Notes under the pieces: model-generated | Told to the model about the DNA's origin: nothing | What the model saw: only the letters and a program-made list of their open reading frames with translations | Databases searched by the model: none | NCBI RefSeq assembly: GCF_000172075.1 | Contig: NZ_ABIC01000025.1 | Span: 1-64,000 of the forward strand | Length of the DNA stretch: 64,000 nt | Direction of reading: 5' to 3' | Source: Shewanella benthica KT99 | GTDB taxonomy: Bacteria; Pseudomonadota; Gammaproteobacteria; Enterobacterales; Shewanellaceae | Made by a program: the position numbers and the translations under genes | In this document: positions 28,273 to 36,757 of the stretch, piece by piece | Layout of the letters: every line of letters starts with the position of its first letter | Numbering within the stretch: the first letter of the stretch is position 1

Positions 28273-28470
28273 ATGTATTCGTTGCAGCGCACTTCCTTGC
28301 TTGTTCAAATTTTGGCCATATCATTGCTGGCAAGCAGTTCATTTTTTGTTATGGCTCAAGTTAACGAGGTTAAGGCCAATGAGGCCTTAACTGTACCGGA
28401 TGACAGTTTCTTCTATCTTGGTGCCAAAGGCGGCTGGGTTAATTATCCTATTTTGGATAAGCGCGTTTAG
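28273..28470 (+). pseudogene. Truncated OmpA-like outer-membrane protein, N-terminus only
   Basis: A 65-codon frame with a good signal peptide (LLVQILAISLLASSSFFVMA), followed by a start of a mature beta-barrel, DDSFFYLGAKGGWVNY. This resembles the first strand of OmpA-type barrels. It then stops. No continuation of an OmpA barrel is visible in other frames before the patatin gene 70 bases later, so most of the gene appears deleted. A functional short peptide cannot be excluded. Confidence 0.55.
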
Positions 28471-28539
28471 TGTGTAATATTAGCCGATGTTGATGCATTG
28501 GCTTTTTTATATCTAGAAGAATTGCTTTGGAGAGAATGA

Positions 28540-29475
28540 ATGGCAACAGTTGGGATCGCACTGGGCAGTGGAGCTGCCAAGGGCTGGGCTCATATTGGCG
28601 TGCTCAATGGACTCGCCGAGATGGGAATTTATCCAGATAAAGTGTCGGGTTGCTCTATCGGCTCGCTTGTCGGTGCCGCTTATGCCAATGATCAGCTAGA
28701 TGAACTCGAACATTGGGTGAGAAGCTTCTCCAGCTGGGACGTCTTAGGCCTGATAGATCTGAGTTGGCGCAAAGGCGGGCTTATTGGAGGCGATAAGGTC
28801 TTCGATGTGATTCAGAGTCGCATCGGCGATCTACAGATAGAAGATCTCAATAAGCCCATGATTGCCGTGGCTACCGATCTCTACTCGGGTCAGGAGATCT
28901 GGTTTAGGGAGGGAGATCTTCGCCATGCCATTCGTGCATCCTGCTCCATGCCAGGCATATTGCCGCCGGTTAAAGTGGGTGAACGTTGGCTGGTGGATGG
29001 CGCCGTGGTCAACCCGGTTCCCGTATCCGTCAGCAGAGCCATGGGCGTCGATGTGGTCATAGCGGTCGATCTGAACGGTCAGCGCCGAGGTCGTATGCAG
29101 GTCTTGCCTGTGGACATGACCTGTAATAAGCCATCACTTGAGGAGAGTGTCAAAGCACAGGAGCATCAAGATACTGGCTTTATGGATCTGCTTGCTCGTG
29201 GCCGGGAATATGTCAGCCACCTTAGCGAAAAATTTACCAAGAGCAGCCGCTCAGATCCTGGTATGTTGGCGGTGATGTCACAATCTATGGATATTCTCGA
29301 GCAGCGCCATAAACGCGCCAGACTCATGGGCGATCCACCGGATATCTGTCTGATCCCAGATCTCGGTGATATAGGCACCATGGAATTTCATCGTGCAGTG
29401 GAGGCGATAGCGGCGGGGGAGTTGGCGGTGAAACATGCCAGACATCAGATAGAAGCGATACTGAGCAAGTATTAA
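28540..29475 (+). CDS. Patatin-like phospholipase (RssA-type)
   Basis: A 311-residue cytoplasmic lipid acyl hydrolase. The oxyanion-hole motif GSGAAKGWAHIGVL is at residues about 8-21, the nucleophile elbow GCSIGSLVGAAYA at about 38-50 (Ser of GxSxG), and the dyad aspartate in VDGAVVNPVP near 150. The order and length match RssA-family patatins. A ribosome-binding site AGAGA precedes the ATG. The substrate is probably phospholipid. It is monocistronic and convergent with curA across a shared hairpin. Confidence 0.92.
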   Translation: MATVGIALGSGAAKGWAHIGVLNGLAEMGIYPDKVSGCSIGSLVGAAYANDQLDELEHWVRSFSSWDVLGLIDLSWRKGGLIGGDKVFDVIQSRIGDLQIEDLNKPMIAVATDLYSGQEIWFREGDLRHAIRASCSMPGILPPVKVGERWLVDGAVVNPVPVSVSRAMGVDVVIAVDLNGQRRGRMQVLPVDMTCNKPSLEESVKAQEHQDTGFMDLLARGREYVSHLSEKFTKSSRSDPGMLAVMSQSMDILEQRHKRARLMGDPPDICLIPDLGDIGTMEFHRAVEAIAAGELAVKHARHQIEAILSKY

Positions 29476-29577
29476 ATATGTACTTGCTCATCAGTACTAC
29501 GAGAAAACCATTAATATGCTGGGCATCAATCCCTTCTTAGGCCTTTCATAACCTCTAGGGATAAGTACATCATATAC

Positions 29578-29603
29578 AAAAAGGGCCTATTCGGGCCCTT
29601 TAA
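29578..29603 (-). terminator. Terminator between patatin gene and curA
   Basis: Eight-base arms AAAGGGCC and GGCCCTTT pair over a six-base loop. On the minus strand five T follow, so it mainly ends curA. With a shorter T-run it may also stop the convergent patatin transcript. Confidence 0.85.
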
Positions 29604-29638
29604 CATTGCTAGTATCCTCAACATTAAGCCGAATAGTA

Positions 29639-30637
29639 CTAGTCGAGTTTGACCAACATCTTGCCGCGGTTCTTACCTTCGAATAAGCCGATGAAGGCAG
29701 CCGGTGCCTGCTCGAGTCCTTGGTAGATTGTCTGTTCGGCCTTGACGGTACCCGTCGCTAACCATTGACCCATCTTTTTGGCAAATTCAGGATAATGATC
29801 CCAGTGTTCGAACACGATGAAGCCTTCAATTTTAAGCTTCTTGATGATGATCATGCCCAGGTTATTCGGGCCTGGAGTCGGCGCTGTATCGTTGTATTGA
29901 GAGATCATGCCGCACACCGCGATTCTGCCGTGGTCATTCATGTTGTTCAGTGCGGCGGTAAGATGCTCCCCACCGACATTTTCAAAATAGACATCTATGC
30001 CTTGGGGGGCGGCTTGTTTCAGTGCTGCGCTGAGATCCTTTGTCGTCTGATAATTAATCACCGCATCTACGCCTAAGTCGCGCAGATAAGCGGCCTTCTC
30101 GTCGCTACCAACGGAAGCGACCACCTTGGCCCCCATTAATTTACCGAGCTGGCACACGACGCTGCCTACTGCACCGGCTGCGCCAGATACAAATAGTGTG
30201 TCTCCCTCTTTTAAGGCGGCGATTCGGGTCAAACCTGTCCATGCAGTCATGCCGGGCATCCCCAATACACCGAGGAAGTGAGATTCACTCATTGGTGTAT
30301 TTGGCAGCCGAGTATGCTCGCTGCCATCGGTGACATAGTGACTACGCCAGCCGTGCATGGCACTGACTCTAGTGCCGATAGGAAACTGAGGATTATTGGA
30401 CTCAATCACCTCGCCTATCGAACCGCCTTCCAGTACCTGGCCTATCTGAAATGGTGCAATATAGCTCTCTCTGTCTATCATGCGACCACGCATGTATGGG
30501 TCTACCGACATCCATAGGTTTTTAACCAGAAACTCACCTTTGGTGATAGCCGGCAATTGCACCGATGTCTGCTTGAAATTATCTGCTGTAGGCAACCCCT
30601 CTGGGCGAGAGTCTAATAGGATCTGGTTGGCGTTCAT
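29639..30637 (-). CDS. curA: NADPH-dependent alkenal/one oxidoreductase (CurA-like)
   Basis: A 332-residue medium-chain dehydrogenase/reductase without zinc ligands. It belongs to the leukotriene B4 dehydrogenase-like branch that includes E. coli CurA. Marks are SVDPYMRGRM near residue 45, HFLGVLGMPGMTAWTGL, the NADP-binding loop VSGAAGAVGSVVCQ (about 150), YFENVGG and the C-terminal KNRGKMLVKL. It probably reduces activated double bonds of electrophilic carbonyls with NADPH. It is divergent from an OhrR-like MarR gene with a palindromic operator between them, which suggests induction by reactive electrophiles or oxidants. Confidence 0.9.
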   Translation of the reverse strand: MNANQILLDSRPEGLPTADNFKQTSVQLPAITKGEFLVKNLWMSVDPYMRGRMIDRESYIAPFQIGQVLEGGSIGEVIESNNPQFPIGTRVSAMHGWRSHYVTDGSEHTRLPNTPMSESHFLGVLGMPGMTAWTGLTRIAALKEGDTLFVSGAAGAVGSVVCQLGKLMGAKVVASVGSDEKAAYLRDLGVDAVINYQTTKDLSAALKQAAPQGIDVYFENVGGEHLTAALNNMNDHGRIAVCGMISQYNDTAPTPGPNNLGMIIIKKLKIEGFIVFEHWDHYPEFAKKMGQWLATGTVKAEQTIYQGLEQAPAAFIGLFEGKNRGKMLVKLD

Positions 30638-30697
30638 AAAACCTCTTTGCTTTGTGCGCTAATTAATTGTGGTAAACTCTACACCTAAACTTTTTAT

Positions 30698-30720
30698 CGC
30701 GCAACTAGTTTGCGCGCAAA
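30698..30720. promoter_or_regulatory. Palindromic operator candidate between curA and the MarR gene
   Basis: CGCGCAA and TTGCGCG face each other across five bases (30698-30716). A second overlapping palindrome, TTTGCGCGCAAA, spans 30709-30720. The site sits midway between the two divergent starts, where a MarR dimer would block both promoters. Confidence 0.6.
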
Positions 30721-30782
30721 TTAAAAGTTCAATGTGTAAACTTAATCAAGTAAAATGCTGCATAACGCCTAAGGTATGAATA

Positions 30783-31256
30783 GTGACCGATAATCTTCAT
30801 TCAAAAATGAACGCAGACGATACACAAACAAGCAGTTGTTTGTCGGACAGCGTCTGTTTTGCCCTGTATACCGCAGGTAATGCCCTAGTGCGTGCCTATC
30901 GCCCCTTGCTGGATGAGTGTGGCTTAACCTATCCACAATACCTGGTGATGCAGGCGCTATGGCTAAATGATGGCGTCAGTCTGACGCAACTGTCTCAGGC
31001 GACGCGTCTGGATTTAGGTAGCTTGACTCCTATAGTCAAGCGGTTAGAAACCAAAGAATTATTGATCCGTGCCATCGACGCCGAAGATGAGCGTAAGAAG
31101 GTCATCAGAACCACTGCTGAGGGGCTAGCGCTGAAACAAGAGGCATTAGCACTCAAGCAAGTCTTGCTCGATAAAGTCACCCTCTCTGAGCCTGAAATTG
31201 AGTCTCTGAGGAAGATGTGCATGACCCTCACCCTAGACTTAAACAGGAAAGCATAA
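30783..31256 (+). CDS. MarR-family regulator, OhrR-like
   Basis: A 157-residue winged-helix repressor. The N-terminal helix contains CFALYTAGNALVRAYRPLL followed by TYPQYLVM, as in OhrR. There the equivalent cysteine (Cys25 here) is oxidised by organic peroxides. The recognition region is QLSQATRLDLGSLTPIVKRL and the wing is DERKKVIRTT. The start codon is GTG at 30783; an internal ATG at residue 9 would still keep Cys25. No ohr peroxidase gene is next to it; its neighbour and likely target is curA. Confidence 0.9.
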   Translation: MTDNLHSKMNADDTQTSSCLSDSVCFALYTAGNALVRAYRPLLDECGLTYPQYLVMQALWLNDGVSLTQLSQATRLDLGSLTPIVKRLETKELLIRAIDAEDERKKVIRTTAEGLALKQEALALKQVLLDKVTLSEPEIESLRKMCMTLTLDLNRKA

Positions 31257-31368
31257 GTTAATTTCAATTTTATTATGGTTTTCTGTTAACTAACGCTGGT
31301 TTAATCTATGTTATGGCATGTTTCCTGCTTAATAGCTGCATACCTCTTTTTATGTCGGTATTTTGACA

Positions 31369-32115
31369 ATGAATCCAATCACTAACCTTGGCAGCCAAAT
31401 TAACTCAGGGACTATCGCCGCAGGCAACGCTAATGCAGGTGGGGCCAAGAGTACCAGCCTGGCCGATAGTTATGGTGTTAACAGTCATCAGACTGAAGCG
31501 GGCTCGAGCAGTGATAAGGTCAGCCTGAGTCAATCGAAAGAAGCGGCGACCGGACTCAATAGGGATGGGATTAAAGATGAGTCGGTGTCACTGTCGCCTA
31601 GGGCGGCTAGGGCACAAAAAATTGAAGCCATGGCAAAAGACTTCTTTTCTACGGGTGACTTTTCTGCTGCCGACCTGCCAAAACTTATTCAACGCCTGTA
31701 TCAAGACGGGATCTTGTCAGATACCCAGTTGAATCGTCTGTCAGAAGGCGGCTTCGAGTTGCCAGAAGTTCAAGGCCAGCCCGATGATTTTAAGGCATTC
31801 ATTCAAGATAAGCGTGAAGAGTTAACCGCGAGTGGCGATACCCAAGGCATGACAGGTGTCTTGATTAGCCTGCTCGATGATGCACAGAGCGTGCTTAATC
31901 AGATGGATAATGCTCAGAGTAAAGAGGTGGGTCAGCAAGCGACCCGGGTATCGGCGCAATTGAATATTTATCTTAAGAGTGATACCCAGATGTCATCGAG
32001 CGATCGTGAGCAGTGGCAGGGGCTTAAATCTATGATGCAATTGGCGTCCTCTATGGGGGAAAATCAACAGGCGGTTGGCATGGTAAATAGCTACTTGAGT
32101 CTCGGCAGGTTTTAG
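31369..32115 (+). CDS. Hypothetical protein with Ser/Gln-rich N-terminus
   Basis: A 248-residue soluble protein I cannot assign to a family. The first 90 residues are low-complexity, rich in Ser, Gly, Asn and Gln, with no signal peptide and no membrane segment. The remainder is predicted helical (for example AKDFFSTGDFSAADLPKLIQ). The ATG at 31369 is preferred over the in-frame TTG two codons upstream. Its composition is like flagellar or secretion accessory proteins with a disordered head, but there is no such gene nearby. It stands alone between a MarR gene and the nrdD promoter. Confidence 0.7.
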   Translation: MNPITNLGSQINSGTIAAGNANAGGAKSTSLADSYGVNSHQTEAGSSSDKVSLSQSKEAATGLNRDGIKDESVSLSPRAARAQKIEAMAKDFFSTGDFSAADLPKLIQRLYQDGILSDTQLNRLSEGGFELPEVQGQPDDFKAFIQDKREELTASGDTQGMTGVLISLLDDAQSVLNQMDNAQSKEVGQQATRVSAQLNIYLKSDTQMSSSDREQWQGLKSMMQLASSMGENQQAVGMVNSYLSLGRF

Positions 32116-32339
32116 TACTCTGACTATGTCAGTTTCTGCAGTTTTATCCACATTTTCGAATACTTTTGTTTCACTTCTCTCATTTGTTCTATCTGCCAGT
32201 CCATCTAGCTTGCTTCATTCCTAAGGTCAAGACCACTCTTATCAATAAGGGGTCTTGTTGGCAGGAATGATTTCTCGTTAAACCTATCCTTAAAATCATG
32301 ATCTCGATCAATGTTCTTTCTATGACTTTGTAGCTTAAT

Positions 32340-32386
32340 ACACAGCATATTGTGTCACACGGTTAAATTAACACTATATATGGTGT
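32340..32386 (+). promoter_or_regulatory. Tandem NrdR boxes of the nrdDG promoter
   Basis: ACACAGCATATTGTGT (32340-32355) and ACACTATATATGGTGT (32371-32386) both fit the NrdR palindrome ACAC-N8-GTGT. Their starts are 31 bases apart, three helical turns, as NrdR requires for cooperative binding. They lie 34 bases before the nrdD start. No other feature is seen in the rest of the 300-base leader. Confidence 0.88.
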
Positions 32387-32419
32387 TAATTTCGACGTCA
32401 CTTGAGGAGAGATTGAACA

Positions 32420-34537
32420 ATGCCAGTGGTTATTAAGCGGGATGGTTACCGCACGCCTTTTGACGAAACAAGGATTAGAGACGCTGTCGTGGCTGCAGCG
32501 AACTCGGCAGGTATTGAAGACAAGAGTTACGCCGTGAGTGTTGCGGCCTCTGTGGCTAAATGTGTGGCTGAGCATGCTGAGATAGATATTCACGAGTTAC
32601 AAGATTTGGTCGAGAATCACTTGATGGAAGGTCCTTATAAGTCCCTCGCTCGCGTCTATATCGAGTATCGTCATGATAGAGATCTGCATCGTGAAACAAG
32701 CAGTCGATTGAATCAGGAAATCCGCGGTTTAGTCGATCAGACCAATGCGGAACTGCTGAATGAAAATGCCAATAAAGACGCTAAAGTGATCCCGACTCAG
32801 CGCGACTTGTTAGCCGGTATCGTGGCTAAGCATTATGCCACCCGACATATTTTACCCAAAGATGTGGTTGCCGCTCATGAGTCCGGTGAGATCCATTATC
32901 ACGATCTCGATTATGCGCCTTTCTTCCCCATGTTTAACTGCATGCTGATCGATCTCAGTGGCATGTTGACTAATGGCTTCAAGATGGGTAACGCCGAGAT
33001 TGAGACGCCTAAGTCTATCTCTACGGCGACGGCCGTGACGGCGCAGATCATCGCCCAGGTAGCCAGTCATATCTATGGTGGTACCACGATTAATCGTATC
33101 GATGAAGTCTTGGCTCCCTTTGTCGCTAAGAGTTACGACAAGCAGTATCAGCTGGCGTTGGACTGGGGGATCACAGATGCGAAAGCCTTTGCTACCGCGC
33201 AGACTAAAAAAGAGTGCCATGATGCGTTCCAGTCTCTGGAGTATGAGGTCAATACCTTACATACGGCCAATGGACAGACACCCTTTGTCACCTTAGGTTT
33301 CGGTTTAGGCACCTCCTGGGAGTCTCGCCTCATTCAGTCATCTATGCTGGAGATTCGTATTGCGGGTCTGGGTAAAAAGCGTAAGACGCCAGTCTTCCCT
33401 AAGCTAGTCTTTGCCATTCGTGACGGCATCAATCACAAGGTGGGTGACTGTAACTATGATATCAAGCAACTTGCGCTTAAATGCGCCACGATTCGCATGT
33501 ATCCGGATATCCTCAACTATGAGCAAGTCGTAAAAGTCACCGGCTCCTTCAAGACCCCTATGGGGTGCCGTAGCTTCCTTGGAACCTATGAAGAAGAGGG
33601 TGAGCTGATCCACGAAGGTCGTAATAACTTAGGTGTGGTGAGTCTAAATCTGCCAAGGATTGCGCTGGAATCCAAGGGCGATGAAGCGGAATTTTATCGT
33701 ATCTTAGATCTGCGGCTCGCCATTGCCCGTAAGGCTCTGGATACCAGAATTGAGCGTTTAGAAGGCGTGAAAGCGCGTGTGGCGCCAATCCTGTATATGG
33801 AAGGGGCTTGTGGAGTAAGACTTAGAGCCGATGATGATATCTCAAGTATATTCAAAAATGGTCGCGCCTCCATTTCTCTGGGCTATATTGGATTACATGA
33901 GACGATCAATGCCCTCTACGGCACGGATAAGCATGTTTATGATTGTGAAATCTTGCGTCAAAAAGCCATCGAAATCATCGAGTATATGAAAGTGGCGACC
34001 AAAAAGTGGACAGCAGAGACGGGTTATGCCTTCAGTCTCTACAGCACACCGAGTGAAAATCTCTGTAGCCGTTTCTGTAAGCTCGACACTCAGGTCTTTG
34101 GCGTGGTCGAAGGGGTGACGCAGAAAGGCTATTACACCAATAGCTTTCATCTCGATGTTGAAAAGCAAGTTAATCCATACGACAAGTTGGATTTTGAGCA
34201 GCCATATCCAGCATTAACCAATGGCGGTTTCATCTGCTACGGCGAGTATCCTAATATGCAGAACAATCTCGAGGCATTAGAAGATGTGTGGGATTACAGC
34301 TATAGCCGAGTGCCATATTACGGCACCAATACGCCCATCGATGAGTGTTATGACTGTGGCTTTACCGGCGAGTTTGAATGTACCAGCAAGGGGTTTACCT
34401 GCCCTAAATGTGGTAATCATGAGCCGAGTCGGGTCTCTGTGACTCGTAGAGTCTGTGGTTACTTAGGCAGTCCCGATGCGAGGCCTTTTAACTTTGGTAA
34501 GCAAGAAGAAGTGAAGCGTCGGGTTAAGCACCTTTAA
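32420..34537 (+). CDS. nrdD: Anaerobic ribonucleoside-triphosphate reductase NrdD
   Basis: A 705-residue class III ribonucleotide reductase that makes dNTPs without oxygen. An ATP-cone starts the protein (VIKRDGYRTPFDETRIRDAV). The large barrel follows with FNCMLIDLSGMLTNGFKMGN. A zinc site is formed by CYDCGF and CPKCG near residue 650. The glycyl-radical loop is RVCGYLG with Gly680. All key parts are intact. It lies behind two NrdR boxes and 94 bases ahead of its activase nrdG, with a hairpin between them. Confidence 0.97.
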   Translation: MPVVIKRDGYRTPFDETRIRDAVVAAANSAGIEDKSYAVSVAASVAKCVAEHAEIDIHELQDLVENHLMEGPYKSLARVYIEYRHDRDLHRETSSRLNQEIRGLVDQTNAELLNENANKDAKVIPTQRDLLAGIVAKHYATRHILPKDVVAAHESGEIHYHDLDYAPFFPMFNCMLIDLSGMLTNGFKMGNAEIETPKSISTATAVTAQIIAQVASHIYGGTTINRIDEVLAPFVAKSYDKQYQLALDWGITDAKAFATAQTKKECHDAFQSLEYEVNTLHTANGQTPFVTLGFGLGTSWESRLIQSSMLEIRIAGLGKKRKTPVFPKLVFAIRDGINHKVGDCNYDIKQLALKCATIRMYPDILNYEQVVKVTGSFKTPMGCRSFLGTYEEEGELIHEGRNNLGVVSLNLPRIALESKGDEAEFYRILDLRLAIARKALDTRIERLEGVKARVAPILYMEGACGVRLRADDDISSIFKNGRASISLGYIGLHETINALYGTDKHVYDCEILRQKAIEIIEYMKVATKKWTAETGYAFSLYSTPSENLCSRFCKLDTQVFGVVEGVTQKGYYTNSFHLDVEKQVNPYDKLDFEQPYPALTNGGFICYGEYPNMQNNLEALEDVWDYSYSRVPYYGTNTPIDECYDCGFTGEFECTSKGFTCPKCGNHEPSRVSVTRRVCGYLGSPDARPFNFGKQEEVKRRVKHL

Positions 34538-34573
34538 TCAATCTGCCGCGCTTATTTATGCAGCAAAAAAAAC

Positions 34574-34600
34574 AAGGCGTTACTGAGTCAGTAGCGCCTT
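34574..34600. terminator. Intercistronic hairpin between nrdD and nrdG
   Basis: Thirteen-base arms with one mismatch (AAGGCG-T-TACTGA and TCAGTAGCGCCTT) form a tight stem. The T-run is on the minus-strand side, so it is a poor terminator for nrdD. It may instead protect the nrdD 3' end or lower nrdG expression. Confidence 0.65.
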
Positions 34601-34631
34601 ATCTATTGACTCGATAGGTTGGAATTGTGCT

Positions 34632-35105
34632 ATGAATTACCATCAATATTTCCCGGTAGATGTCATTAATGGACCGGGAACGAGGGCGACTCTATTTGTT
34701 TCCGGCTGTGAGCATCAATGCCGTGGCTGCTATAATCAAAGTACATGGAATCCAGATCATGGTCATCGATTTGATTTACAGATGCAGCAGCGAGTCATTA
34801 ACGATCTGAAAGATAGTCGAATTAAGCGCAGAGGCTTATCACTCTCGGGTGGCGACCCTCTCTATCCTGAGAACATCTCTGAGATACTCGCCCTAGTTCA
34901 ACGAGTTAAAAATGAGTGTCCCGATAAAGATATTTGGTTGTGGACCGGATACCTATTAGCTGAGTTATCCGCTGAGCAAAAGAGGGTGCTAGATTATGTC
35001 GATGTCTTGGTGGATGGCAAGTTTGAGCAGGAAAATGTAGATGTCAGTCTGGTTTTTCGTGGTAGCAGCAATCAGGTAATTCACCATCTGGCAGAAAAGC
35101 GATAA
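34632..35105 (+). CDS. nrdG: Anaerobic ribonucleotide reductase activating protein NrdG
   Basis: A 157-residue radical-SAM activase that installs the glycyl radical in NrdD. The 4Fe-4S cluster motif is CEHQCRGC, with Cys26, Cys30 and Cys33 in the same positions as in E. coli NrdG. SLSGGDPLYPENI is the SAM-binding GGE-like segment, and KDIWLWTGYL follows. It starts 94 bases after nrdD, is presumably cotranscribed, and ends at a strong terminator. Confidence 0.96.
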   Translation: MNYHQYFPVDVINGPGTRATLFVSGCEHQCRGCYNQSTWNPDHGHRFDLQMQQRVINDLKDSRIKRRGLSLSGGDPLYPENISEILALVQRVKNECPDKDIWLWTGYLLAELSAEQKRVLDYVDVLVDGKFEQENVDVSLVFRGSSNQVIHHLAEKR

Positions 35106-35160
35106 CTGTATTCATTCAGTTACTGTTATAATGGTGGCCATAGGTTCCAAATCATTTTAA

Positions 35161-35190
35161 AAAACAGCCGCACATTGAGGCTGTTTTTGC
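35161..35190 (+). terminator. Terminator after nrdG
   Basis: Nine-base arms AAAACAGCC and GGCTGTTTT close a nine-base loop and run into T. It sits 56 bases after the nrdG stop and 30 bases before yibL. Confidence 0.92.
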
Positions 35191-35219
35191 ATTTTACAGA
35201 ATATTTTTAAGGCACGAGC

Positions 35220-35576
35220 ATGAATTTAAAAGAAGAGCTTCATGGACTTAACGACAAGCTAGAACAGTTCCGTCGTAAATTTGCCGCAGCAGAAAAGCGC
35301 GGAGATAAAGGCATCATGTTGCAATTTAGACAGGAAATAAACGCAGTGAATAAGCGTATTGCCAGCGCTAAGACTCAACAGACCCGCGAGTTGAGTAAGG
35401 AAGGTGGCTCGGTAGTGAGCTTGAAATTTAAGCGTCCCCTGACAAAAGCAGAGCAGGCTGACATGGGCAAACTGAAGAAATCTGTCAGAGGGCTGGTCGT
35501 GGTTCATCCTATGACGGCACTCGGTCGTGAAATGGGTATCAAGGTTGTGACAGGCTTCGCACCAAAAGAATTTTAA
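35220..35576 (+). CDS. yibL: YibL family ribosome-associated protein (DUF2810)
   Basis: A 118-residue basic protein. Its first half is a coiled coil of charged residues (LNDKLEQFRRKFAAAEKRGD). Its second half carries the conserved VVSLKFKRPLTKAEQADMGK and VVVHPMTALGREMG of the YibL family. YibL cosediments with ribosomes in E. coli; its exact role is unknown. It follows the nrdG terminator and is probably transcribed on its own. Confidence 0.9.
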   Translation: MNLKEELHGLNDKLEQFRRKFAAAEKRGDKGIMLQFRQEINAVNKRIASAKTQQTRELSKEGGSVVSLKFKRPLTKAEQADMGKLKKSVRGLVVVHPMTALGREMGIKVVTGFAPKEF

Positions 35577-35874
35577 CTAGCGAATTTATTCCGCTAAGAC
35601 GGTTATTCTTTAGTGAGCGACATCATGTTTTTCTATCGTCGTTAGGCGTATCATTCTCCACTACGTAGGGAGAATGCTAGTATTAGGTGAATCAATAGCC
35701 GATTAAAATGCTAGGGTATTTCACTTACTGGTAAAAGCAGATAATATTCCTCCCTTCACTGCTAGATAGAGTGGAAGGGTAGGGTTATAAAACCGTCGTT
35801 TTTAGACACAGGTCATTCTCGTTGTTTTTCTGATAATAGTCATCTCAGGGAAAGAGAGTCTTTAAGGTTATTTC

Positions 35875-36492
35875 ATGTCGATCAAGTATATCGCTTCTTC
35901 AAAACTCCCGACGCCTTGGGGCGAATTTGCTATGCATGGTTTTGAAGATACAGAGACTGGAAAAGAGCATGTTGCGCTGACATTGGGTGAACTGGACAGC
36001 CAGAGCACGATCCTTGGGCGTATTCATTCTGAATGCTTAACGGGTGATGCTCTATTCAGTCTACGCTGTGATTGTGGCTTTCAGCTGCAGACTGCGATGC
36101 AAAATATTGCCGATGCGGGTCAAGGTTTTCTCCTTTATCTGCGTCAAGAGGGGCGTGGCATAGGTTTGCTCAATAAGATCAGAGCTTATGAGCTGCAAGA
36201 TCAGGGTGCCAATACCGTCGAAGCCAATGAAAAATTGGGTTTCCCTGCCGATATGCGTAAATACGATATGATCTTGCCTATGATGGAGAAGATTGGCGTG
36301 CAGAAAGTCAAGTTGATGACGAACAATCCGCTCAAAGTAAAAGCGATGCAAGACTTGGGCATAGAGGTCGTCGAGCGTATTCCGCTACAAGTGGGCAAAA
36401 ATCGTTATAACGAGGCTTACTTAAAGACCAAGTCTACGCAACTGGGTCATCTGATGTCCGAATATCATTTTGCTGATGAAGACAAAGAGTAA
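35875..36492 (+). CDS. ribA: GTP cyclohydrolase II
   Basis: A 205-residue enzyme that opens GTP to 2,5-diamino-6-ribosylamino-pyrimidinone phosphate, the first step of riboflavin synthesis. Zinc ligands are in [16 protein letters not shown] (one Cys plus CDC). The catalytic region [12 protein letters not shown] is near residue 85, and LMTNNPLKV near 145. It is a stand-alone RibA, not a RibBA fusion. The 298 bases upstream contain a small hairpin at 35652-35676, but no FMN riboswitch signature is recognisable. Confidence 0.96.
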   Translation: MSIKYIASSKLPTPWGEFAMHGFEDTETGKEHVALTLGELDSQSTILGRIHSECLTGDALFSLRCDCGFQLQTAMQNIADAGQGFLLYLRQEGRGIGLLNKIRAYELQDQGANTVEANEKLGFPADMRKYDMILPMMEKIGVQKVKLMTNNPLKVKAMQDLGIEVVERIPLQVGKNRYNEAYLKTKSTQLGHLMSEYHFADEDKE

Positions 36493-36557
36493 TGTAAGTT
36501 GTAGATTTCCCTTCATACAGTCGCTATATTCAGAGCCATACTAATAATATAATCTCT

Positions 36558-36752
36558 ATACCATTCCGAGTAAGTATCTGAACATTCAACGTAGCATAAA
36601 GGGCTTTGAAGCCCGCACTGCGTGAGGCTCTCAGTATTTCCACTTCCGTGTTACATTGACTTAAAAGGGAATAACCATTTCCTCATCAATGTGCCTTGAA
36701 TTGAAAAAACTGAGAGTCTCTGAACTGACCAGATACTTATATGGAATGGTAT
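36558..36752. repeat. MITE-like element, long copy
   Basis: A 195-base element with imperfect terminal inverted repeats: ATACCATTCCGAGTAAGTAT at the left and the inverse of ATACCATTCCATATAAGTAT at the right. Inside is a small hairpin GGGCTTTGAAGCCC (36600-36613). A 53-base relative at 63747-63799 has nearly the same two ends joined directly. No transposase is encoded. Similar ACCATTCC-type hairpin repeats are, as I recall, scattered in Shewanella genomes. Confidence 0.8.
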
Positions 36753-36757
36753 TATAT

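Noticed and set aside
35577..35874. Possible FMN riboswitch before ribA
   Set aside because: The conserved AGGATAT/GGTG-type RFN blocks are not seen; only a small hairpin is present.
36689..36757. Longer start for the beta-barrel gene
   Set aside because: It would put residues encoded by the MITE-like repeat ahead of a normal signal peptide.
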